Part shown: positions 45,672 through 55,793 of the stretch, piece after piece
Layout of the letters: each line of letters starts with the position of its first letter
How positions within the stretch are numbered: the first letter of the stretch is position 1
NCBI GenBank assembly: GCA_020744425.1
Contig: JAGMUV010000008.1
Location: 1,612,001-1,676,000, forward strand
Length of the DNA stretch: 64,000 nt
Direction: 5' to 3'
Source: Dactylonectria macrodidyma
Lineage: Eukaryota; Ascomycota; Sordariomycetes; Hypocreales; Nectriaceae
The notes under the pieces: generated by a model
What the model was told of the DNA's origin: nothing
Database searches by the model: none
Seen by the model: the letters and a program-made list of their open reading frames with translations, nothing else
Program-made: the position numbers and the translations under genes

Positions 45672-46334
45672 ATGGGGGAAATGAAGACGATCAAGGTGTT
45701 GGGAGTCCACGGGCCTAACGCTGCTAAGGTTATTGTCCTTTGCGAGGAGCTAGGCCTGCCATATGAGACGGAAATGATCCCGCTTACCGACGTCAAGAAC
45801 CCCAAGTACGTCGCCATCAACCCGAACGGGCGGCTGCCGTCTATCCAGGACCCAAACACAGACCTCACGCTGTGGGAGTCAGGCGCTATTATCGAGTACT
45901 TGACAGAGAAATACGACAAGGACCACAAGCTAAGCTTCGTGCCGGGCACAGTTGAGGCTTACCACGCTCGTCAATGGCTCTTCTACCAGACCACCGGCCA
46001 GGGACCGTACTACGGGCAAGCGATGTGGTTTATTATATATCAGCCACTTCCCGAGGCGCGCGAGCGCTACGTCAAAGAGGTCAACCGCGTAACTGGCGTA
46101 CTAGAGGGACACCTGGCGAAGCAGAAGCCTGACGCGGACGGCAACTCCTGGTTCTTAAGTAGCCGGCTCTCGTACGTGGACATCGCCTTCTTTACGTGGC
46201 AGCACACAGCCGCGCCGCGAATTCCGAAGGACGAGTTCAACCAGGATGACTACCCGCACGTCAAGAAGTGGTCTGACAACATGCTTGCGCGCCCGAGTGT
46301 GAAGAAGGTCCTGAAGCTCCAAGAAGCCAAATAG
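45672..46334 (+). CDS. Glutathione S-transferase, Ure2/Gtt type
   Basis: A single exon of 220 residues. The N-terminal thioredoxin-like domain includes NAAKVIVLCEELGLPYETEM, the cis-Pro segment NGRLPSIQDP and the gamma-Glu-binding pair ESGAIIEYL. An all-helical C-terminal domain follows, with a YFW-rich GST stretch FYQTTGQGPYYGQAMWF. Such proteins conjugate glutathione to electrophiles or have peroxidase activity in the cytosol. Length is typical for the family. It has no intron, unlike the nearby orphan GST exon. Together with the divergently placed SDR and the Zn2Cys6 regulator downstream it may form a small detoxification unit. Confidence 0.9.
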   Translation: MGEMKTIKVLGVHGPNAAKVIVLCEELGLPYETEMIPLTDVKNPKYVAINPNGRLPSIQDPNTDLTLWESGAIIEYLTEKYDKDHKLSFVPGTVEAYHARQWLFYQTTGQGPYYGQAMWFIIYQPLPEARERYVKEVNRVTGVLEGHLAKQKPDADGNSWFLSSRLSYVDIAFFTWQHTAAPRIPKDEFNQDDYPHVKKWSDNMLARPSVKKVLKLQEAK

Positions 46335-46653
46335 GCTGTGGCGGATCATTGTTGGAGGGGGTCTTTCTGCCTTACACAGGCGAGTCACTGCTGTGAGGGT
46401 TGGTAGAGATGAAGAGGGATCCTTGTTATTATCGGGAATAGAATTGTCTGTGAAAATTTTATTCGCCTTCCGCATATCTTTCGTCTTTTGCATATGAGTG
46501 TATTTTGTGTGGGTGATGGTGTCAAGTCGACGCTACACCAAGGAAGCAGCCACTTACATATCAAGTTGCAAAACAGGACGGCGAATAAAATACTCCTGCC
46601 TTGTACGCCTCCTGCCTAATTTTTTATGTCATTATGTTCCTTTCCGAGCACAG

Positions 46654-46767
46654 GTTGAACCCCAAGAAGGTTTCCCGGTTCTTAATGACTGGCTAGGGCG
46701 CATGAAAGTCAGTCCAGCCATCTCGAACGTCCTGCAGGGCCGGCTTGCGGCTACAGATGCCAAGTAA
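46654..46767 (+). pseudogene. Orphan terminal exon of a second GST
   Basis: A 38-codon frame begins right after a good acceptor (CGAGCACAG) and ends in a stop. It encodes GFPVLNDWLGRMKVSPAISN and then VLQGRLAATDAK, which parallels the last helix of the intact GST upstream (YPHVKKWSDNMLARPSVKKVL). The preceding 300 bases (46335-46653) show no matching exons, so it is most likely what is left of a duplicated GST gene. An alternative terminal exon of the upstream GST is possible but no suitable donor was found. The flanks hold nothing else. Confidence 0.6.
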
Positions 46768-46874
46768 AAGCGTGTTTGGGGTCAAGGCAACCTGTCTAGC
46801 GGCATCCATCCTGCTGCTGTGGGCGAGATAGAGCATCAATAAAGTTTCATTCAAAAACGATCATGACGAAATAA

Positions 46875-48896
46875 TTACGTAAAGGTCGCGGTAGATCTTA
46901 GACTGAAAAGTTGAACAGCCTTATTTGCTTCGTTGTTTAAGCTGTTGCAAGTGCGATGCATTCGCCTGAGTTCCTCAGATCGTGAGCATGTCATTGGATC
47001 CCTGGCAAGCGTCTCCAGCAGACGTAGGAATGGCTTGACGAGATGAAGGTCTGAAAGTGCGTTTGGCGACGTAGGGTTTTGTGTTAGATTATAGAGCATG
47101 CTGCTAGCTGCAGCGAAGAAAGCATGAAGAAGCATCCTAGAGTGAGTCAGAGAAAGAATTCGGGAAGGTTCTGGTTCTTAAGAGATCATTTACCAGATGC
47201 AAGCGCAGTCTCCTTGAGGGATGGCTTCAATGAGACGGATCGCTTTGCGTGACTCAGCGAGGCATAGACTGCCTGAGGGTAATAATAGTTCAGACCGGCT
47301 AAGTTCTTGGTCGGAGGGAGATCGCGCCGTCTGGGGCAGGTGGCGATCAATCATTGTCAGGCAATGAATATATGTGAGTCGTAGAACCACCTTGTGGATC
47401 ATCTCGCCTGAGATTTGGCATCCTGACAACACCGTGGAGTCCTCCGGCGATTCCAGCTGCGCACTGGACTTCCAGTACGATAATAAAGAACTCAACTCTT
47501 GTGCCGCAATCGCCCTTTGTGTCTCCGCTTGTCGTTCAGCCCGGATCGAGTACAACTGTTTGTACACCTGCCCCTGAATAACCGCAAGCCCTATGCGATA
47601 GTTGAAGAGGTCCACGTTACATGGCTCAAGACTTGTGTTTGATGGCAGTCGGACATCCATGTCATCATCATCTTGACTGAAGGGTCGGCCCGTCCGTAGA
47701 CTAATATCCTTGTCAAGAATGTATACCTTCCAAAACACCCGCCTCCGTATCTCAGCTTGTGAGTTCGTGAGGGCTGGGCATGAACACTCTCTGTGCAAAT
47801 TCATAGCCTGTGCCAAGCGTAGGGCGGCGGCTACGAGCATCGCAGCTGGCTCCGGATTCGGTGTCCCCTGAAGAATGCAAGCCATGCCCACCAAAGCTTG
47901 GACGGCAGAGAGGCTGCGGTTAGAGACGTTCAGCTCGGAGACGACGCCTAGGGCGTTTTGTATGTAACCACTGGCTAGAATGTTCTCATGCGTCGGGTCC
48001 AATGTGCGCAGGGCGCGGAGACGATGAGCTATCGACAGCACGACATTGAGACACGCCCACCAACCAGCATCTCCAGGGTTGGAAGTCGAGTACTTGAGTT
48101 GGAACTCTCTCAAGAAGTCCTCTTCATCAAAAAGTGGAAGGAACCTATTATAGTTGCTGAAAGTTTCCTTAATCAGCTCCAGAGCGACTGCCTTTGTGGG
48201 AAGCTGCTGGCGCGCTGGTAGAGAAACTGGTCGTAACTCTGGAGCGGGATGCGGCCATAGACTGCCGGCTAGAGGGTCAATTATATAACCCCCCAGCGTA
48301 GACAAATCGGGTTCGCCGTGGTCGTGTGCCCGGAATGCAACCCCAAGGTTAAACCCTAGATTGCTCGTTTGTTCGGGTGACGGAATTTGTGACTCGCTCA
48401 TTGGCATCCATAGATTACTTTCGTGGGGGGATGTGATCAGTGCCGCTGTGTTAAGTGATACTGCGGATGTCGTTTGCTCTTTACGTGAACTGTTGTCAGG
48501 CACAGTTGGCTTCTTCAAAGACTTGTCTCCTAGAAAACTCTCCACTTCTAAAAGCCTTTTCTCGAGCTGTGCGATGTGTTTGAAGCTGCGGAACGTTTAA
48601 TAGAGGCAAACTCCGTGGGCTAGAGTAGCAGACTAACCCAGCTGGTCTGCGAGGCTTCCTCTTCATTGCAATTGGCGTAAAGTGGCACCTAGTGCAATAT
48701 TTGGTGCACTGAGCGCATCCTTGCGTGGTAGGCTCACAGCGGATCTTTTTCTTCCGGCACATGTCGCAAGCCTTATCTTAGAGTGTCAACAGAGGCGGCA
48801 TGGCATTAAATTTTTGGGTTAACTCACACGAACAATGACTTGCCGCTCCTCTTCCCCAAAACTTGGCTGGGCCCTGAAATCCGTTTGTGACTCCAT
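46875..48896 (-). CDS. Zn2Cys6 fungal transcription factor
   Basis: Four exons, 48828..48896, 48638..48771, 47194..48585 and 46875..47136, join in frame to 618 residues. The zinc cluster sits close to the N-terminus: ACDMCRKKKIRCEP, then CAQCTKYCTRCHF, followed by a basic RKPRR linker and a short coiled coil (FKHIAQLEKRLLEVESFLG). The middle region (about residues 200-450) carries the Fungal_trans domain, with FSNYNRFLPLFDEEDFLREF, RLAQAMNLHRECS and RRVFWKVYILDKDISLRTG. It should act as a dimeric nuclear regulator binding CGG triplets. I chose the first in-frame ATG; an upstream exon is possible. Location next to GST and SDR suggests, but does not show, that it controls them. Confidence 0.88.
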
Positions 48897-50798
48897 GACC
48901 TGCTGTTCGAAGGTCGCCTCGGATGGAAAGGTGCAAGGAGAATACTCGAAAAGCTTGGGCCTAATTGCTTCACTGCTTAAAAGCGACTTCAAGGAACCTG
49001 ATGAAACAAAGTCTTGCAAGAGGGCACTTGATCAGTTCCCGCAAATTTATCAGCTCTCGCGTCATGATCACACAGGAGATTGATTATAAATCAGACTCCT
49101 TGCGTATCATCAGGTTTGGGGTTTAGTCTAAATCAGGTCATCACAGTGGTTACCTAAGCTATCCAACAGCTATATGCCTACACAGCATCCTCTGCTATCT
49201 GTGTCTGTCGTTCAATATGTCGCAGTAGAATAGAACAACGTTCGCACTAGTGTGGCCATTGTCTGGCTCTGATCACCCTTGCTCATCTACCAGATCACTT
49301 CTGCTCAGGTTAAAGCAGCAACAGCTCAGGTTCCGCACCAGAAACGGAGGGGTTAACTATTCGGGTAGACATGGGCGAGCCAGGACCGGATGATCACCAG
49401 AAGTCATCGGAGCTTCTCGTTTCTTCCAAATGCAGAAATTGACATCCTTCCTCAACAAAAGACTGGCAAAACCTGCACCTCCGGTATCGTCCGACTTCCA
49501 TTAGATCCATTGGGTCCCTGGAACAATGCCCATGAGCACGTGGGCCTGGCCAGAGGCACACGAGGGACAATCAAGAGGCAGTCAATCGAGGGGAAGTCAA
49601 TCGAGGGGCAACGAGGGGCACGCGAGAACAAGGCGAGCGAGCAGTGTCCAGGTACCTACCCAGGAATTGGTACAACTGCAATCGCGTACGCAGTGACAAT
49701 GACTGGGGTGGCAACGGTGAAAAATGTCAGCTTGCCAGCCTGGAGACAGCCGATCAACGGCGGCGTAAGATTGAACTTGAGTGAGTTAGACGCGGACAAA
49801 GGCCGATGGCGCAATTCGGGACCCGAAATACTCAAGTAGCAAGTCCACAGTTAGCTCCGCCGACAGCCCGACAAATGCCCACCAGATGCTCCAAACACTT
49901 GCTGTATCCACCAGCCACAAGCCGCCTACCGCCTCCCGCTGGGCAGCCGCTCAGCACCTCGTAGCGGTCTCTCGAACTCGCCAGCACCCCCGGCAACCGC
50001 TGCCGCCGACCAACCACCGCCGACGAAATGTACGAATACGTCCCGGTAGCTTGAAGTCACGCCCGCCCGCCCGCGACATGCCTCAGCACCCACAACCCTC
50101 AGTATCCACACAAGCTGCCCTTGCTGCTTTTTACTGCTTCAGACTGGAGGCTAAGACGCGAGGACGAGCTTTGCAGGGGATCCCCTGTCCAACCACTGCC
50201 CTCCACGGTCCCCTGTGGATTCACTGGCTCCTGCACTGGTGCAGCGATCCAGCGGCTCAGTGGTGCAATCTTCTTTGCTCACCTTGACGTGGAGGTCAAG
50301 ACAGTGTAGGAGCTAACTGCTGCAGCGCAGGAGGTACAATCGCATCCCTGTGGAGTCACTGCAAATCTGAGGCCGGAGAAGGTACCTGAGGCGCCACCGC
50401 ACACTGCACTGCTACCCCTCCCCCGCTTTCGGACTGGCTTGGGCCTGAGTTTTCTTGCTGGACGGACTTTTTTTTTCTCAACCGTCTCTGATCCTTTTTC
50501 TAGACCTCCTCCCCTTCCTCTTCCTCTTTTTTTTCTTTCTTCCTTCATCCTCCCATCCTCCTTCTCCTCCCATTCTAGGATCACCTGATTGATCCATTGT
50601 GGTACAGACCGAGCTCTGTATCATCCAGTACGCTCTCCTCTCCCTCTATCCCACTCGAACTCTCCCACTCAAGATTGCCCCTCACCCCGCCATCACCCCG
50701 CCACAGCCTGAAGCCACAATTTAGCAGTCGGTCTAACTCCTCAGCAGCGTCTTTTTCCCAAAACTACACATTTCAGAATACTCGGATCAACCCTCAAG
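48897..50798. other. Divergent intergenic region upstream of the methionine synthase gene
   Basis: About 1.9 kb between the regulator and MET6. An ATG-started ORF at 49390-49839 contains GAGGGGCA-type short repeats and no known features, and is not called. A CACGTG E-box (49537-49542) is present about 1.25 kb upstream of MET6. Confidence 0.55.
50467..50580 (+). promoter_or_regulatory. Pyrimidine-rich promoter tract of the MET6 gene
   Basis: A T- and CT-rich block of about 110 nt on the coding strand ends about 220 nt upstream of the start codon. Such tracts often mark core promoters of strongly expressed genes in filamentous fungi. The exact start site cannot be read from sequence. Confidence 0.5.
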
Positions 50799-53227
50799 AT
50801 GGTTCAGTCCGCGATTCTCGGTTTCCCCCGCATGGGTGTCAACCGTGACCTCAAGAAGGCTACTGAGGCTTGTCAGTACACCCCTCCACCGCCCCTACAA
50901 AGCACCTCCCAGAACACCGCCGCTGACCCGCACATGTAGACTGGGGTGGCAAGATCTCCCAAGCTGACCTCCTCGCTGAGGCCAAGCGCCTCCGTCTTGC
51001 TCACTGGAAGATCCAGCAGGATGCCGGTGTCGACATCATCCCCAGCAACGACTTCGCCCTGTACGACCAGGTCCTTCACCACATCCAGGACTTCGGTGTA
51101 AGTTTCCTCGCCGCATACATTTCTTCGGCTGTTTGCTGACAAAGTATCTCACAGGCCGTCCCCGAGCGATACACCAAGGATGGTCTCGACACCATTGACG
51201 AGTACTTCGCCATGGGCCGTGGCCACCAGAAGGAGGGCGTCGATGTCCCTTCTCTGGAGATGGTCAAGTGGTTCGACTCCAACTACCACTACGTCAAGCC
51301 CACCCTCCAGGATGGCCAGACCTTCAAGCTCACCGCCACCCCCAAGGCTGTCGCTGACTTCAAGGAGGCCAAGGAGGCCGGCATCACCACCCGCCCCGTC
51401 CTTGTTGGCCCCGTGAGCTTCCTCCACCTCGGCAAGGCCGACCGTGGTCAGTCCGTCGACCCCATTGACCTCCTCGACTCCCTCCTCCCCGTCTACGAGC
51501 AGCTCCTTGTTCAGCTCAAGGAGGCCGGTGCTGAGACTGTCCAAATTGATGAGCCCGTCCTCGTCTTCGATCTTCCCCAGAAGACCAAGGCTGCCTTCAA
51601 GCCCGCCTATGAGAAGTTCGCCGCCCTCGGCGACAAGATCCCCAAGCTTGTCTTCACCACCTACTTCGGTGACATCGTCCACAACCTTGACCTCCTCCCC
51701 AAGGACATCTACGGTGTCCACGTCGACCTTGTCCGCAACCCTGAGCAGCTCGAGACCGTCGCCGCTGCTCTCGGCTCCAGCACTATCCTCTCCGCCGGTG
51801 TCGTCGACGGCCGCAACATCTGGAAGACCAACCTGAAGCGTGCCATTGAGACTGCTGAGACTGCTATCCAGAAGCTCGGCAAGGAGCGTGTCATCGTTGC
51901 CACCTCCAGCTCTCTCCTCCACACTCCCCACACCCTCGCCAGCGAGAAGAAGCTGGACGCCGAGATTGCCGACTGGTTCTCTTTCGCCACTGAGAAGGCT
52001 TCTGAGATTGCTCTCATCGCCAAGGCTATCACTGAGGGCCCCGCCGCTGTCCGCGAGCAGCTCGAGGCCAACGCCAAGTCTATCCAGGCTCGTGCCGCCT
52101 CTCCCCGCACCAACGACCCCGAGGTCAAGGACCGCCAGTCCAAGGTCACTGAGGCCGACCACAAGCGTATCTCTGAGTTCCCTGCCCGTATCTCCCAGCA
52201 GCAGGAGAAGCTCAAGCTTCCTCTCTTCCCCACCACCACCATTGGCTCCTTCCCCCAGACCAAGGACATCCGTATCCAGCGCAACAAGTTCACCAAGGGT
52301 GAGATCACTCTTGAGCAGTACGACAAGTTCATTGAGAAGGAGATCGAGGACAACGTCAAGATCCAGGAGGAGCTTGGCCTCGATGTTTTCGTTCACGGCG
52401 AGCCTGAGCGTAACGACATGGTTCAGTTCTTTGGTGAGCGTCTTAAGGGTTACGCTTTCACCACCCACGCCTGGGTTCAGAGCTACGGTTCTCGATGCGT
52501 CCGACCTCCCATCATTGTCGGTGACATCTCCCGTCCCGCTCCCATGACCGTCAAGGAGTCCAAGTACGCCGTCCAGGTCTCCCAGAAGCCCATGAAGGGC
52601 ATGCTGACTGGCCCCGTCACCTGCCTCCGATGGTCTTTCCCCCGTGACGACGTTCACCAGTCCGTCCAGGCCCAGCAGCTTGCTCTGGCCCTCCGTGACG
52701 AGGTCGTCGACCTCGAGAAGGCCGGCATCGACGTCATCCAGGTCGACGAGCCCGCTCTCCGTGAGGGTCTCCCTCTCCGCTCCGGCTCCGAGCGTGACGC
52801 CTACCTCAAGTGGGCTGTCGATGCTTTCCGTCTCTCCACCGCTGGTGTCGAGGACGCCACTCAGATTCACTCCCACTTCTGTTACTCTGAGTTCCAGGAC
52901 TTCTTCCACGCCATTGCCGCCCTCGATGCCGACGTCCTATCCATTGAGAACAGCAAGTCTGACGCTAAGCTCCTCCGCGTCTTCGTCGACTCTGAGTACC
53001 CCCGCCACATCGGACCTGGTGTCTACGACATCCACTCTCCTCGCATTCCCAGCGAGCAGGAGATCAAGGACCGCATCGAGGAGATGCTTCAGTTCCTCAA
53101 GCCTGAGCAGCTCTGGATCGACCCTGACTGCGGTCTCAAGACCCGTCAGTGGAAGGAGACCAAGGAGGCCCTCCTCAACATGGTCAACGCTGCCAAGTAC
53201 TTCCGTGCCAAGTACGCCAAGAACTAA
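50799..53227 (+). CDS. MET6: Cobalamin-independent methionine synthase
   Basis: Three exons, 50799..50871, 50940..51097 and 51155..53227, join in frame to 767 residues, the usual length. It opens MVQSAILGFPRMGVNRDLKK. The first intron has the donor GTCAGT, which departs from the usual GTAAGT/GTATGT. The enzyme transfers the methyl group of 5-methyltetrahydrofolate (triglutamate) to homocysteine. The zinc-site residues are in place: the HSHFC segment and the C-terminal DPDCGLKTR. The N-terminal half repeats the barrel fold without the active site. Strong codon bias towards C- and G-ending codons fits high expression and creates a long shadow frame on the other strand. Confidence 0.97.
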
Positions 53228-53795
53228 ATGTCAACCCGTCTGGCATCATAGGGTTGAAGGGGGTGTAGGGGTTGTGGGCGCATGGGGATTGTGTTAACGA
53301 GTGTGCTATTTGCGGAGGCTGCATCAACGAATCAGCTACGATTTCAACATCGGCGTTTGGGCTGGTTTAAAAATACCAGATGTGTTTGCTGCATCCCAAA
53401 AGTTAACCTACGGATCAGGATCAGGGAATGGGATAGGAGAACGGTTGGGCGAGCGCATTTCAACATATTGCATATACTCTCCCAATTGGGAGTTGACAGG
53501 TCAATAAATCAACAGAATGACCACTTTTTCTCATTGAGAATCAATTTTTCCCACATGGCAGCCAGTGATGTGAAGTCCGCGTGAAGTCGAGTGACAGTTG
53601 GGCCAGGAGCTTTCGATGGTTTAAACGTGAAGTTTGAGAGGGATGTTCTGGAGGGATGTTCTGGTAAGGCTGATTCAATGTGTCACGTGCCTACGCGTGA
53701 CACGTAACCCCACGTCCCAGCCTGGAACGCGTCAAACATGTCCTGCACAAGCCCACAACCGTGGACAAGCATCTCGGAAGTCATTGATCCTCAGG
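53228..53795. other. Intergenic region between MET6 and the AT-hook gene
   Basis: Apart from the inverted repeat listed separately, there is the MET6 3' flank and the leader of the next gene. The frame of the next gene is open for 160 nt upstream, but has no conserved-looking sequence there. Confidence 0.55.
53680..53703. promoter_or_regulatory. Palindromic promoter element with E-box and MluI cell-cycle box
   Basis: Perfect inverted repeat GTGTCACG ... CGTGACAC with an 8-nt spacer, 93-116 nt upstream of the AT-hook start codon. It contains a CACGTG E-box (53684-53689) and an ACGCGT motif (53693-53698), the site bound by MBF in G1/S-regulated genes of yeasts. Confidence 0.6.
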
Positions 53796-55793
53796 ATGCC
53801 TCCGATGATCATTGCTGACTCTGATGACGAAGACCATGACTACTCTCCTCCGCACAGGCCACAGGAACCCCTCTCTCGGGCGTTTGATGCAGAGAAAGCG
53901 CATTCGTTCGGGGGTGTAAGCCACGCGACATTGTCCACGGACCTTTCATTTTTTCAAAATATCTATGACGAACAGAATGAGGCCGCTCGCGGCAATGCTG
54001 CAGACGGTTTTCTGGGGTCGGCTGACAACCATGCGCTTACAAGCTCGGAGGTGACTGCGCCCGCACCGTTTCAGCGAAAAGTGACAGCCCTGATTGAGCC
54101 ATCGTCACTCACATCAATATCAGACCCTACAGCAACGAGAGAACCCAATATGTCAAGTGGAAAGGAGACAAACGAATTTACACAAGTCTCCACTCCTGGA
54201 AGGAAGAAGGCGCCCACTGCAATGATGGATGCTCTCTGGGATGTGCCAAGCAGCCCCGAGACAGGGCATGCACGACAAGTCTTCAGGTTCAAATTGAATT
54301 ATCAGAACGACGAGCCAGGACCCAAATCAACCGAGAAGCCAGTTATCAAGTTGAAACAACGAGGAACCCTCTCTGTCAAGAAAACCAAAGTCCACCACGG
54401 TCGAGAGGCATATGGCGGCGACGATGCACCGAGGTCAGCCAAAAGGAGAAGGATTGAGAGTTCACACCTTTCTCCGCAGAATTCCAATGAGGTCGACCTA
54501 GTGGCCATGCCATTTAGCTACGAAGGCGAAGACGTACGACATAAATCACAATTAGCTGCTCCATCAAGTATACTTCCTCCAACTCTACCAATCGGCAACG
54601 AAGCGTCATTCTACATCTCGGCAAAGACTTTGACCAGTGCACAAAAGCTGAAATACCAGAGCGTATCTGTGGCATCTAGCGATAATCACCATCAAGAAGA
54701 CCTGCCCCCCATAAACCAGAATATTGCTCAACTGATAGGGTCGAGTGGATCGGCAACAAATGTGAACACCCCGCGAAGCGATGGGATTGGTTTCAGCACT
54801 GCGCCCCTACCATCGATTCCATCAGATGATGACAGGCACATCTCAACGGAGCTGGCTAACGCACGACTACCCTCCTCTCCCGATATCATCTCTATGATCG
54901 AGCCACCGGTCAAGCAAAAAGACACAAAGAAGCGTGGTCGGCCAAAGAAGGAGAGCACCAAGCAGGAGAGTCCAAAACAGGAGAGTCCAAGACAGGAAAG
55001 TCAAAGACAGGAAAGTCAAAGACAGGAGAGTCCAAAACAGGAGACTTCAAAGCAGGAGACTTCAAAGCACCGGAGTCCAAAGTGGGACGGCTCAGAGATT
55101 TCAAGCCGAGATGATGTGGAAGCGATCAGGAAGTTGGACGAAGCGGAACCCACGATCGTAAAGTCAAGCAGGAACGACGAAGAGTCCGATTATGAAGAAC
55201 CACTCGTGAAGGCAAAAAAGTCAAGAGGGCGGCCACGAAAGAAGGCCACCGAAGAAGCAACGCTGCCAACTGCGCCGCTAGCGACCAAATCAGAAGTCCA
55301 GGAGGATACCGCGACCCAGAAAAAGAAGCGCGGCAGGCCACGGAAACAGGACAAGCCAATTGTGGCCGAGCAGAGCCCGAAAGATGAAACAGGACCTTCA
55401 GACATTGTTGAGCCGGTACCTCCTGTGCCTGCGCATTCTAAGATCGACTCTAAGGCATCTCGAAAAAAGCAAGATGCCTCCCGCGGACAGGATGAGCTCC
55501 AACACGAGGATCTCGCTAAATCAGAACCAGACACAACGGTCTTGAAGGGAACGAGTCAAAACGCTGCCGCCCCATCAACCCTTCAAACGGATGAGAAAAG
55601 TGAGAAGTGCGAGACGTCAGACTCTTCCGCGGTCGAGGAGAGTGCCAAACCAAGCCCTTTGGGCCCAGTTACCAAGGGTACTGGACAGGCCCGAGGGCTA
55701 TCGGCAATTACAGCCACGAACAAGCCATTATATCGAGTTGGGCTGAGCAAAAGGTCGAGGATTGCACCTCTGCTCAAATCTTTACGGAAATGA
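53796..55793 (+). CDS. AT-hook protein with tandem KQESP repeats and RAD51AP1-like C-terminus
   Basis: A single exon of 665 residues from MPPMIIADSDDEDHDYSPPH; an in-frame ATG upstream (53643) is possible but lies on the promoter palindrome side. The protein is disordered. Three AT-hooks carry the GRP core: KKRGRPKKES (about residue 382), KSRGRPRKKA (about 475) and KKRGRPRKQD (about 512); such motifs bind the minor groove of AT-rich DNA. The final residues include PLYRVGLSKRSRIAPLLKSL. This basic motif resembles the C-terminal RAD51-binding peptide of RAD51AP1 (RLGLSRLARVKPLHP), suggesting a recombination role; that is inference from a short match. An acidic patch at the N-terminus follows the start. 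Confidence 0.8.
   Translation: MPPMIIADSDDEDHDYSPPHRPQEPLSRAFDAEKAHSFGGVSHATLSTDLSFFQNIYDEQNEAARGNAADGFLGSADNHALTSSEVTAPAPFQRKVTALIEPSSLTSISDPTATREPNMSSGKETNEFTQVSTPGRKKAPTAMMDALWDVPSSPETGHARQVFRFKLNYQNDEPGPKSTEKPVIKLKQRGTLSVKKTKVHHGREAYGGDDAPRSAKRRRIESSHLSPQNSNEVDLVAMPFSYEGEDVRHKSQLAAPSSILPPTLPIGNEASFYISAKTLTSAQKLKYQSVSVASSDNHHQEDLPPINQNIAQLIGSSGSATNVNTPRSDGIGFSTAPLPSIPSDDDRHISTELANARLPSSPDIISMIEPPVKQKDTKKRGRPKKESTKQESPKQESPRQESQRQESQRQESPKQETSKQETSKHRSPKWDGSEISSRDDVEAIRKLDEAEPTIVKSSRNDEESDYEEPLVKAKKSRGRPRKKATEEATLPTAPLATKSEVQEDTATQKKKRGRPRKQDKPIVAEQSPKDETGPSDIVEPVPPVPAHSKIDSKASRKKQDASRGQDELQHEDLAKSEPDTTVLKGTSQNAAAPSTLQTDEKSEKCETSDSSAVEESAKPSPLGPVTKGTGQARGLSAITATNKPLYRVGLSKRSRIAPLLKSLRK
54945..55079 (+). 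repeat. Nine tandem 15-bp units inside the AT-hook gene
   Basis: Nine imperfect 15-bp units encode KKEST, KQESP, KQESP, RQESQ, RQESQ, RQESP, KQETS, KQETS and KHRSP. The length is a multiple of three, so changes in copy number would keep the frame. Confidence 0.9.

Noticed and set aside
49390..49839. ATG-started ORF of 149 codons upstream of MET6
   Set aside because: Low-complexity GAGGGGCA repeats, no recognisable domain and no intron or context support.
51149..52909. 586-codon open frame on the strand opposite MET6
   Set aside because: It is a by-product of strong codon bias in a highly expressed gene; the sense strand is clearly methionine synthase.
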